This document shows, one piece after another, positions 1-8,722 of a stretch of 54,143 bases of DNA (positions are counted from its first letter, which is position 1; each line of letters starts with the position of its first letter). The translations under genes were made by a program, and so were the position numbers. Source of the DNA: an uncultured Luteimonas sp. (lineage in GTDB: Bacteria > Pseudomonadota > Gammaproteobacteria > Xanthomonadales > Xanthomonadaceae). Below the pieces are notes generated by a model. It did not search any database, was not told where the DNA came from, and worked only from the letters and a program-made list of their open reading frames with translations. The stretch spans positions 1-54,143 of the forward strand of contig CAKTDC010000021.1 of assembly GCA_934541015.1 (NCBI GenBank). Direction: 5' to 3'.

Positions 1-680
<680 letters not shown>

Positions 681-971
681 TTAGCCGAGCACCGCGAAGA
701 TGTCGTCTTCCTTCACCACCAGGTACTCGACGCCGTCGAGCTTCACCTCGGTGCCGCTGTACTTGCCGAACAGCACCTTGTCGCCGGCCTTGACCTTGGG
801 CGCGCGGACGCTGCCGTTGTCGAGGACCTTGCCCTCGCCCACGGCGACGACTTCGCCCTTGATCGGCTTCTCGGTGGCCGAATCCGGGATCACGATTCCG
901 CCGGCGGACATCTTCTCTTCTTCCATGCGCTTGATGACGACGCGGTCGTACAGCGGTTTGATGTTGCTCAT
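681..971 (-). CDS. groES: Co-chaperonin GroES
   Basis: Ten-kilodalton co-chaperonin that caps the GroEL ring. The 96-residue product starts [15 protein letters not shown] and contains the mobile-loop region [19 protein letters not shown] and the C-terminal [14 protein letters not shown], all typical of GroES. A start five codons further upstream is open, but the MSNIKPL start matches the family length. It is the first gene of the groES-groEL operon. A CIRCE operator lies about 50 bases upstream of its start codon, which points to HrcA repression. Confidence 0.98.
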   Translation of the reverse strand: MSNIKPLYDRVVIKRMEEEKMSAGGIVIPDSATEKPIKGEVVAVGEGKVLDNGSVRAPKVKAGDKVLFGKYSGTEVKLDGVEYLVVKEDDIFAVLG

Positions 972-1019
972 GTTCAATCCTCGCAAGTGATTGATTGCAC
1001 TGGTAAAGGGGCTGCGATC

Positions 1020-1046
1020 TTAGCACTCGGCCATAGCGAGTGCCAG
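1020..1046 (-). promoter_or_regulatory. CIRCE operator (HrcA site) upstream of groES
   Basis: TTAGCACTC at 1020-1028, nine bases, then GAGTGCCAG at 1038-1046. The CIRCE consensus is TTAGCACTC-N9-GAGTGCTAA, so the first arm is perfect and the second matches 7 of 9. The position directly upstream of groES is the expected one for HrcA heat-shock control. Confidence 0.9.
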
Positions 1047-1548
1047 CATCGCGGTCGCGAAAACCCCGATCGGACCGGGGATGCCGGGAATGTGGGTATG
1101 CGGATCGGGCTTTCAAGGGCTGCCGGCGGAATTTTCCGCTTTGCGGCCTGGGCGGCGGCTGGGGACGCATGTCCCCGGCGGCGGCGCTGCCCAACCGGAA
1201 GGCAGACGCCACAAGGGGAACCGCACGCCACGCGTCAGTGCCTCCGGAGCCAAGCCCCGCCGTGACCCGTCAGATCGCGTCGAAGCTCAAGCCGCCGCCT
1301 CTGAAAATTGTGGTTCTTCTCCCAAGTGCGGGGGAATCGTCAAAAGCAGAACTGGTCCGGGCTTGCGGACAGCGGGGCGTCCCGGGCCGGGGATTGCTAC
1401 CCGGCTCGGTCAGCCCGCTGCGCAGTCCGGCCCTGACCGAGCGAAGAGCAATCCCCGGCCGCCAGGGCACGGCGTCCTTCCGACGGCAGAAGTGAAAGCA
1501 GCCCCCACACTTGGGAGAAGAAGCAAAATTGTCCCCGGCACCATTTTT
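1047..1548. other. Repeat-bearing spacer between groES promoter and lrp
   Basis: No convincing gene. It holds a long imperfect stem: a 21-base arm at 1314-1334 pairs with 1502-1522 (one mismatch), and inside it CCGGGGATTGCT near 1391 pairs with AGCAATCCCCGG near 1448. The stretch 1525-1547 resembles the GTCCCTGACACCATTT repeats found inside dsbD and ends against the lrp stop codon. The whole looks like a decayed REP- or MITE-type insertion. Confidence 0.6.
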
Positions 1549-2022
1549 CTAGTCCGGGAGCGGGAGCTCGAGGGTCTCCTTGACCTCTTCCATCACGATG
1601 TAGCTCTTGGACTCGCGCACGTGCGGCAGGGTCAGCAGGGTGCTGCCCAGCAGGCGCCGGTAGGACGCCATCTCCGAGATGCGCGCCTTGATCAGGTAGT
1701 CGAAATCGCCCGACACCAGATGGCACTCCAGCACGTTCGGCAGCTTCAGCGCCGCGCGCCGGAACTCCTCGAAGATGTCGCCGGACTTGTACGCCAGGCT
1801 GATCTCCACGAACACCAGCAGCCCCGCCTTCACCGCCGCCGGCGCCAGATGCGCGTGGTAGCCGGTGATCACCCCGTCGCGCTCCAGCCGGCGCACCCGC
1901 TCGGTGCAGGGCGTGGTGGACAGCCCCACCCGCTCGCCCAGCTCGGTGAACGCGATGCGCCCCTCGCGCTGCAGGATGCGCAGGATCCTGCGGTCGATGC
2001 GGTCCAGCTCCTTCGTCTTCAT
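1549..2022 (-). CDS. lrp: Lrp/AsnC-family transcriptional regulator
   Basis: DNA-binding regulator of the leucine-responsive family, predicted cytoplasmic and oligomeric. The 157-residue product has an N-terminal winged helix-turn-helix (LDRIDRRILRILQREGRI followed by GLSTTPCTERVRRLE) and a C-terminal RAM/AsnC ligand domain (LLVFVEISL, HLVSGDFDYLIKAR, YIVMEEVKET). It closely resembles E. coli Lrp in these blocks. The ATG at 2022 is preferred over the one at 2034 because GCAGGA precedes it at normal spacing. It is divergent from dadA-alr, so it is the likely regulator of D-alanine catabolism here (inference from position and from known Lrp control of dad operons). Confidence 0.93.
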   Translation of the reverse strand: MKTKELDRIDRRILRILQREGRIAFTELGERVGLSTTPCTERVRRLERDGVITGYHAHLAPAAVKAGLLVFVEISLAYKSGDIFEEFRRAALKLPNVLECHLVSGDFDYLIKARISEMASYRRLLGSTLLTLPHVRESKSYIVMEEVKETLELPLPD

Positions 2023-2228
2023 CGGTCCTGCCATCCGGAGGAAATACAGGAATATTAACTACCCATATCGTTCCAATCAGTGAAATAAACCAGTAAATCG
2101 TTCCTATACTGGCGGAATCACGGGAGCTGCCGTCCTGTCTCCTTCGGCCGCGGCCAGGCAGGGGGCGCCGGCGTCCCAGGCAAGGGGCAGCACTCCTTAT
2201 CTTTATCGATCGAGGCGAAGCGAAGACC
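2023..2228. promoter_or_regulatory. Divergent lrp/dadA control region
   Basis: This is the intergenic stretch between the divergent lrp and dadA. Its AT content is clearly higher than its surroundings around 2045-2115. A TATACT hexamer at 2105-2110 is a plausible -10 element for dadA, leaving a leader of roughly 110 bases. Lrp-type operators are expected here but none was identified with confidence. Confidence 0.45.
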
Positions 2229-3515
2229 ATGCGCATCCTGATCCTGGGTTCGGGCGTGATCGGCGTCACCAGCGCCTGGTACCTGCGCCAGGCCGGGCAC
2301 GACGTGGTCGTGGTCGACCGCCAGCCCGGCCCCGCGCAGGAGACCAGCCTGGCCAATGCCGGCCAGGTCTCACCCGGCTACGCCTCGCCCTGGCCCGCGC
2401 CCGGGATTCCGCTCAAGGCGGTCAAGTGGCTGCTTTCGCGGCACGCGCCGCTGGCGATCAGGCCCACCGGCGACCCCGACCAGTACCGCTGGCTGTGGGC
2501 GATGCTGCGCAACTGCACCCACCACCGCTATGCCGTCAGCAAGGCGCGCATGGTGCGCCTGGCCGAGTACAGCCGCGACTGCCTGGAGCGCCTGCGCCGG
2601 GACACCGGCATCGAATACGAGCAGCGCACCCTCGGCACCACCCAGCTGTTCCGCACCCGCGCCCAGCTCGACGGCGCCGCCCGCGACATCGCCGTGCTGC
2701 GCGACTACGGCGTGCCCTACGAACTGCTCGACCGCGACGGCATCGTGCGCATCGAACCGGCGCTGGCGCAGGTGGCCGACACCCTTGAGGGCGCGCTGCG
2801 CCTGCCCGGCGACGAGACCGGCGACTGCCACCTGTTCACCACCCGCCTGGCCGCCATGGCCGAGGCCGCCGGCGTCGAGTTCCGCTTCGGCCAGACGGTC
2901 GAGGCGCTGCAGGCCGACGGCGACCGCATCGCCGGCGTGCGCATCGACGGCCGCACCGAGACCGCCGACCGCTACGTGCTGGCGCTGGGCAGCTGGTCGC
3001 CGCGCCTGCTGGCGCCGGTCGGCATCCGCCTGCCGGTGTATCCGCTCAAGGGCTATTCGCTGACCCTGCCGATCGTGCGCCCGGAGATGGCGCCGGTGTC
3101 CACCGTGCTCGACGAGAGCTTCAAGGTCGCGCTGACCCGCTTCGACGACCGCATCCGCATCGGCGGCATGGCCGAGGTCTCCGGCTACGACCTGTCGCTG
3201 CGCCAGCGCCGCCGCGAGACCCTGGAGCTGGTGGTGCGCAGCCTCTACCCGGACGGCGGCGACATCGACCGCGCCGAGTTCTGGACCGGCCTGCGCCCGT
3301 CCACGCCCGACGGCCCGCCGGTGGTGGGCGGCACCAGATACCGCAACCTCTGGCTCAACACCGGCCACGGCACCCTGGGCTGGACGATGGCCTGCGGCTC
3401 GGCGCGCTATCTTGCCGATCTGATCGACGGCCGCGAACCGGCCATCGACAGCGAAGGCCTGGACATCTCGCGCTACGCCCGGCCGTGGCCGGACGCCCCG
3501 GCCGCGCTGCGCTGA
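2229..3515 (+). CDS. dadA: D-amino acid dehydrogenase (DadA)
   Basis: FAD-dependent, membrane-associated oxidative deaminase that turns D-alanine into pyruvate and ammonia and feeds electrons to the respiratory chain. The 428-residue length is normal. The N-terminal dinucleotide-binding motif GSGVIG (residues 7-12) is followed by the family block [17 protein letters not shown]. The C-terminal FAD-contact region contains [15 protein letters not shown] and [15 protein letters not shown]. Alanine racemase starts 26 bases downstream, giving the classical dadA-dadX order: the racemase supplies D-alanine from L-alanine. Divergent lrp is the likely regulator. Confidence 0.96.
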   Translation: MRILILGSGVIGVTSAWYLRQAGHDVVVVDRQPGPAQETSLANAGQVSPGYASPWPAPGIPLKAVKWLLSRHAPLAIRPTGDPDQYRWLWAMLRNCTHHRYAVSKARMVRLAEYSRDCLERLRRDTGIEYEQRTLGTTQLFRTRAQLDGAARDIAVLRDYGVPYELLDRDGIVRIEPALAQVADTLEGALRLPGDETGDCHLFTTRLAAMAEAAGVEFRFGQTVEALQADGDRIAGVRIDGRTETADRYVLALGSWSPRLLAPVGIRLPVYPLKGYSLTLPIVRPEMAPVSTVLDESFKVALTRFDDRIRIGGMAEVSGYDLSLRQRRRETLELVVRSLYPDGGDIDRAEFWTGLRPSTPDGPPVVGGTRYRNLWLNTGHGTLGWTMACGSARYLADLIDGREPAIDSEGLDISRYARPWPDAPAALR

Positions 3516-3540
3516 CCCCGGCCCGCACGGAACCCCGCAC

Positions 3541-4629
<1,089 letters not shown>

Positions 4630-4723
4630 GAGAACCGGGGCCAGGGTACGTTTTCCCCTTGCCCCGCGGCACCGGTACGCGGGCAGCCCGCGGGAAGCTT
4701 TGGCGCCGACCCCGGCTTTCGCC

Positions 4724-5227
4724 TCAGAACCGCCAGGCCGCCTGCAGCATCGTCTCGCCGTCGTTGGGCTGGCGGATGCTCGCGTTGGAGATGTGTCGCG
4801 CCAGCAGCGAGAAATCGCCCCAGCGCCAGCCCAGCGTGGTGATGAACTGCGGATTGCCCGACAGCGCATCGGTATGCCCCACCTGCAGGCCCACGCCGAA
4901 GCCGGTGGTGAAGCCGTTGTCGCGCTGGTAGCGGTAGCCGCCGTGGACCACGGTCACCGTGTGGTCGAGGTCGTAGGCGGTGTCCGCGCGCGGGCGAACG
5001 TGGGTCGCGCCCAGCTCCCAGCGCAGCTCGCCGCGCTCGCCGAACGGGCGCCATTCCGGCAGCCAGGTCACGGTGGCGATCGGCGTGCTCTCGTTGTCCC
5101 GGGTCAGCGAAACGCCCGCCGCAACCTCCAGGTTCGACTGCGCCAGCGCAGGCAGCACCGGCGCGGCCGCGAGCAGGGCCAGGGCGGGGACGAGGCGGCG
5201 CGGAAGCATGCGGAACGATCGCGGCAT
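4724..5227 (-). CDS. PagL-like lipid A 3-O-deacylase (acyloxyacyl hydrolase family)
   Basis: Predicted outer-membrane beta-barrel enzyme that would remove the 3-O acyl chain of lipid A. The 167-residue precursor has a signal peptide (arginines, then LVPALALLAAAPVLPALAQ) and ends in phenylalanine, as outer-membrane proteins usually do. The C-terminal block RHISNASIRQPNDGE contains H145, S147 and E158, which match the His-Ser-Glu catalytic set of PagL, although the His-Glu spacing looks one residue shorter than I recall for P. aeruginosa PagL. A longer frame extends upstream, but the start at 5227 gives the clean signal peptide. It stands alone and is convergent with alr. Confidence 0.8.
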   Translation of the reverse strand: MPRSFRMLPRRLVPALALLAAAPVLPALAQSNLEVAAGVSLTRDNESTPIATVTWLPEWRPFGERGELRWELGATHVRPRADTAYDLDHTVTVVHGGYRYQRDNGFTTGFGVGLQVGHTDALSGNPQFITTLGWRWGDFSLLARHISNASIRQPNDGETMLQAAWRF

Positions 5228-5368
5228 GGGCAGGGTCCGGGGAAACGGCCGGAAGAATAAGTCCTGGCGGGCGAAAACGCAGCAGTTCCGGCCCCCGCCG
5301 GTCGGCACGCTGCGTTCCACGCTCCGCCGCCGGTTACGCTATCGGGGCCACCCCAGGGGACGCAGCGC

Positions 5369-6331
5369 TTGACCACACCGCCACCGCCCCGGCTGTCCGG
5401 CCTCGCCGCAGCAGACTTCGCGATCCAGACCGGCGCCCGCGCCGGCACGCTGCGGGTCCGCGCGTCCACCCGCGACGACGCGGTGTTCGCGCGCTTCTTC
5501 GACGCCTACGACCGCGCCTTCGTCCTGCCGGACGAGAAGGAGGGCCGCGAGGGCTTCGTCGAATGCCTGGCGCTCAACCACGGCCCGGCGCAGGCATGCC
5601 TGCTCGAGCGCTACGGCCCCTTCCGCGAGTGGGTGCTGGTGGCCGAACGCGACGGCGGCGTGGTCGGCGGCGCCAACTTCATCTGCCACCTCGTCGCCGG
5701 CCACGGCGGCGGCGGCGCACTGGCGATGAACCTCAACTACGTGTTCGTCGCGCCCGGGCACCGCGGCCGCGGCCACCTGCGCGACATGGTGGCCGCGTGC
5801 CGGCGGCTGGCGCGCATGTCCTTCAGCGGCGACGGCGTCGACACGCTGCCGCTGCTGGTGTTCATCGAACTCAACGATCCGCTGCTGATGAGCGCGGCCG
5901 ACTACGCGCTCGACAGCGCGATCGCCGGCGTCGACCAGTTCGACCGGGTCGCGATCTGGGCGCGGCTGGGCGCGCGCATCCTCGATTTTCCGTACCGGCA
6001 GCCGCCGCTGTCGGCCGGCCAGGGCGCGGACGAGGGGCTGATGCTCGGCGTGCTGGGCGCGCCGGGGGAGACGCTCGATGCCTGCCTGCTTGGCGGCCAC
6101 CTCGAACGCTTCTTCGCGATCTCGGTGCTCAAGGACGGCGATCCGCGCGCCAGCGCGGAGGCCGCGGGCCAGATCGCGCTGTGCGCCGGGCGCTGCGCCG
6201 CCGCGCAGGGGTTTGCATTGCTCGATCCGCTGCCGCATCTTCCCGCACTGCGCGCCGCCGGCGCCGACCACGGGCCCGCGCCGCGCCGGGGCTTCCGCGA
6301 ACGGCTGTCCGGCCTTGCCGCCGGACGCTGA
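5369..6331 (+). CDS. GNAT-like acetyltransferase domain protein
   Basis: Putative 320-residue N-acetyltransferase of unknown substrate. Around residues 118-145 it has NYVFVAPGHRGRGHLRDM, which fits GNAT motif A (beta4 plus the acetyl-CoA pyrophosphate loop R/Q-x-x-G-x-G/A). The rest matches nothing I recognise. The start is TTG at 5369, preceded by AGGGGA; no better ATG is available. It ends 25 bases before a membrane protein gene in the same direction, suggesting joint expression and perhaps joint function. Confidence 0.65.
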   Translation: MTTPPPPRLSGLAAADFAIQTGARAGTLRVRASTRDDAVFARFFDAYDRAFVLPDEKEGREGFVECLALNHGPAQACLLERYGPFREWVLVAERDGGVVGGANFICHLVAGHGGGGALAMNLNYVFVAPGHRGRGHLRDMVAACRRLARMSFSGDGVDTLPLLVFIELNDPLLMSAADYALDSAIAGVDQFDRVAIWARLGARILDFPYRQPPLSAGQGADEGLMLGVLGAPGETLDACLLGGHLERFFAISVLKDGDPRASAEAAGQIALCAGRCAAAQGFALLDPLPHLPALRAAGADHGPAPRRGFRERLSGLAAGR

Positions 6332-6356
6332 GCCGCGCGGCATCACGGGGGAACGC

Positions 6357-8240
6357 ATGAACGCCGACACGCCGACGGACACCCTGCTGCAGGACGCACT
6401 CGCCCTGCGCGAACGCGACGGCAGGCTGCACCTGACGCTGTCGTTTCCCATCGACCAGCGGCGCATGCAGGCGCTGGTGTCCGACGGCAGGGGCCGCTGC
6501 TTCTGGGACCGGGCGCTGCTGGCCTCGCTGCGCGGCGACGATCCCGCCGGGGACGACTACCAGGACAGCCGCCGCCTGGGGCAGGCGATCGAGCCGCTGT
6601 TCAACGACATCGCCGACCGCCAGCGCGGCCTGTTCATCCAGGACTTCCTGCTCGACACCCCGAGCGCGCCGCGCCGGGCCGGCGACAGCGATGGCGAGAA
6701 CGTGTTCGACGAGATCGAACTGCTGTTCCCCGCCGGCGTGCGCTGGGAAACCGAGGGCGACCGCTTCTCGATCGCGCTGCGCGAGCCGGCGCGGCTGCGG
6801 GCGCGCTGCCGCGCGTTCTGGGTGGCGCACTCCAACACCTCGCTGACCTACCACCTGTCGCTGGAATTGCCGTACGCGCACGGCCATGCGCACTACTACG
6901 CGCTGTCGCTGCTGCAGAAGGCGGTGTTCCCCAGCGAGGGCACGGACTGGCTGCAGCAGCCGGACGAGGACGGACTGCGCCTGCGTCCGCGCGGCGCCTC
7001 CACTGGGCAGTCGCTGCAAGACTATGTCGCCGGCTGCTTCGAGCGCCACGCCGCCAGCCTGCTGTCGGGCATCCGCGTGCTGCTGCGCAGGGGCGGCCTG
7101 GCCATGGCCGAACCCACGCACGACCGCAGCCTGTGGCAGCGTCTGCTGCTGGACCGCGACCCGGACGAGCCGCCGGCGCAGCCGGCCGCCGCCGCCGACG
7201 CGCCGCGGCCGCTGGGCGACCTGCAGTGCCGCGCGGTGTTCCTGTTCGAGGACCCCTGGTTCTTCGCCCTGCTCAAGCCCGGGCTGCGCGCCGGGCTGCG
7301 CGACATCGCCGAGATCCGGGCCGAACGCGGGGCCGACCACCACAACCGCTACGACGAGCGGGCGCTGGAGGCGCCGCGCCTGCCGGCGCAGCACCTGGAC
7401 TACTACTTCCTGTCGGGCTTCCTGCAGAACATCATCGACTTCCTGCGCCAGGACGTGTCCGAGATCCAGGACGGCACCGATCCGATCTACCCGCCGGCCG
7501 ACATCGACGACCAGGACAGCCACTTCCTGGTCTACGCCACCCAGACCTCGGTCTACGAAGTGGTCCCGCGCTCGCGCAGCCTCGACGTCGGGCGCGGCTG
7601 GATCGGCACCTGCCCGTACCTGTTCCTCGTGCACCTGATGACGATGCACAACGAGTCGCTGGTGCGCCAGTACGAGCGCCGCGTGCGCCGCCTGATCGGC
7701 AAGCTCGAGGACGACGGCCTGCTCGATCCCGACGCCGCGCGCGCCAACCGCGCCTATTCCACCCACGTCGCCGACGAGGCCTTCGAGGCCTTCCGCCGCT
7801 TCCGCCTCGACACCTTCAACCACATCGCCAAGCACCGCTACTTCAACGTGTTGCGCTACGACACCGAACGCGAATTCTACGAATCCATCGAAACCGTGCG
7901 CGGCATCCAGCAGCGCGAGGAATACTGGGCGAAGGTGGTCGGCGAGCTGGAGCAGACGGTCGACGACCTGCGCGGGAACGAGACCCAGAAGTCGGAGAAG
8001 TTCCTGGAGCGCGTGCTGTTCTACGTCGCCTTCCTGGGCATGCTGCAGGTGGTGTTCCAGCTGATCGACTTCGGCTTCGACGGCGAATGGGGCAAGCTGC
8101 GCTACGCGCTGGCCGCCAGCCTCGCCACCGTGGTGGCGATGCTGGTGCTGCTGCACTCGCGCGGGCTGCTCGACAGCCGCCGCTGGAGCCGGTGGTGGCG
8201 AAGCCGCCGCGGCCGCGACGACACGCCGCCACGCGCCTGA
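6357..8240 (+). CDS. Uncharacterised 627-residue protein with C-terminal membrane hairpin
   Basis: Not recognised. The ATG at 6357 follows GGGGGAAC, a good ribosome binding site. The first 540 residues are soluble-looking, with no signal peptide. A charged, coiled-coil-like stretch (about 525-550, EEYWAKVVGELEQTVDDLRGNE) leads into two hydrophobic segments (about 553-575 and 582-602) and a short basic tail. This soluble body, coiled coil and two-helix C-terminus recalls CorA-type channels in outline only, and no CorA GMN motif is present. It follows the GNAT-like gene by 25 bases. Confidence 0.7.
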   Translation: MNADTPTDTLLQDALALRERDGRLHLTLSFPIDQRRMQALVSDGRGRCFWDRALLASLRGDDPAGDDYQDSRRLGQAIEPLFNDIADRQRGLFIQDFLLDTPSAPRRAGDSDGENVFDEIELLFPAGVRWETEGDRFSIALREPARLRARCRAFWVAHSNTSLTYHLSLELPYAHGHAHYYALSLLQKAVFPSEGTDWLQQPDEDGLRLRPRGASTGQSLQDYVAGCFERHAASLLSGIRVLLRRGGLAMAEPTHDRSLWQRLLLDRDPDEPPAQPAAAADAPRPLGDLQCRAVFLFEDPWFFALLKPGLRAGLRDIAEIRAERGADHHNRYDERALEAPRLPAQHLDYYFLSGFLQNIIDFLRQDVSEIQDGTDPIYPPADIDDQDSHFLVYATQTSVYEVVPRSRSLDVGRGWIGTCPYLFLVHLMTMHNESLVRQYERRVRRLIGKLEDDGLLDPDAARANRAYSTHVADEAFEAFRRFRLDTFNHIAKHRYFNVLRYDTEREFYESIETVRGIQQREEYWAKVVGELEQTVDDLRGNETQKSEKFLERVLFYVAFLGMLQVVFQLIDFGFDGEWGKLRYALAASLATVVAMLVLLHSRGLLDSRRWSRWWRSRRGRDDTPPRA

Positions 8241-8392
8241 CGCCGCGGCGCCGCGTGCACGGACGGTCGAGCCGACGCCATCCCGGTAAAATATTATACT
8301 TGCGGGTTCATTATTCGACCGGCGCCCGGCCGCCACCCGGACAGCGCCGGACGCCTCCGCTACCCTATCGACCCCACTCCGACGCGTCCGCC

Positions 8393-8722
8393 TTGCCCGC
8401 ACTCGCCTGCCTCTGCAGCTGTCCCGACGCCGCCTCCGCACGGCGCATCGCCGATGCCCTGGTCGGGGAGCGGCTGGCCGCCTGCGTGCAGATCCTGCCC
8501 GGGGTCGCGTCGGTCTACCGCTGGCAGGGCGCCGTGGAGCACGCGGACGAATGGCTGCTGCTGGTCAAGAGCGGGCGCGACCGCCTGCCGGCACTGACCG
8601 CGCGCATCGTCGAACTGCACCCCCATGAAGTGCCCGAGGTGATCGCGCTCGATGTCGCGGGCGGGCTGCCGGCCTACCTGGACTGGATCGCGCGCGAAAC
8701 CGGCGACGGAGCGCCGGCGTGA
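8393..8722 (+). CDS. cutA: CutA divalent-cation tolerance protein
   Basis: Small trimeric ferredoxin-fold protein linked to copper and other divalent-cation tolerance in E. coli. The 109-residue frame contains the family blocks ERLAACVQILPGVASVYRWQG, LLLVKSGRDRLPAL, and HPHEVPEVIALDV followed by YLDWI. No ATG precedes the conserved region, so a TTG at 8393 is used; the start is uncertain. The stop overlaps the GTG start of dsbD (GTGA), showing translational coupling. cutA-dsbD is a known proteobacterial pairing. An AT-rich patch with TATACT at 8295-8300 may be the promoter. Confidence 0.88.
   Translation: MPALACLCSCPDAASARRIADALVGERLAACVQILPGVASVYRWQGAVEHADEWLLLVKSGRDRLPALTARIVELHPHEVPEVIALDVAGGLPAYLDWIARETGDGAPA

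Noticed and set aside
5228..5320. Longer start for the PagL-like gene
   Set aside because: It would bury the signal peptide 31 residues inside the protein.
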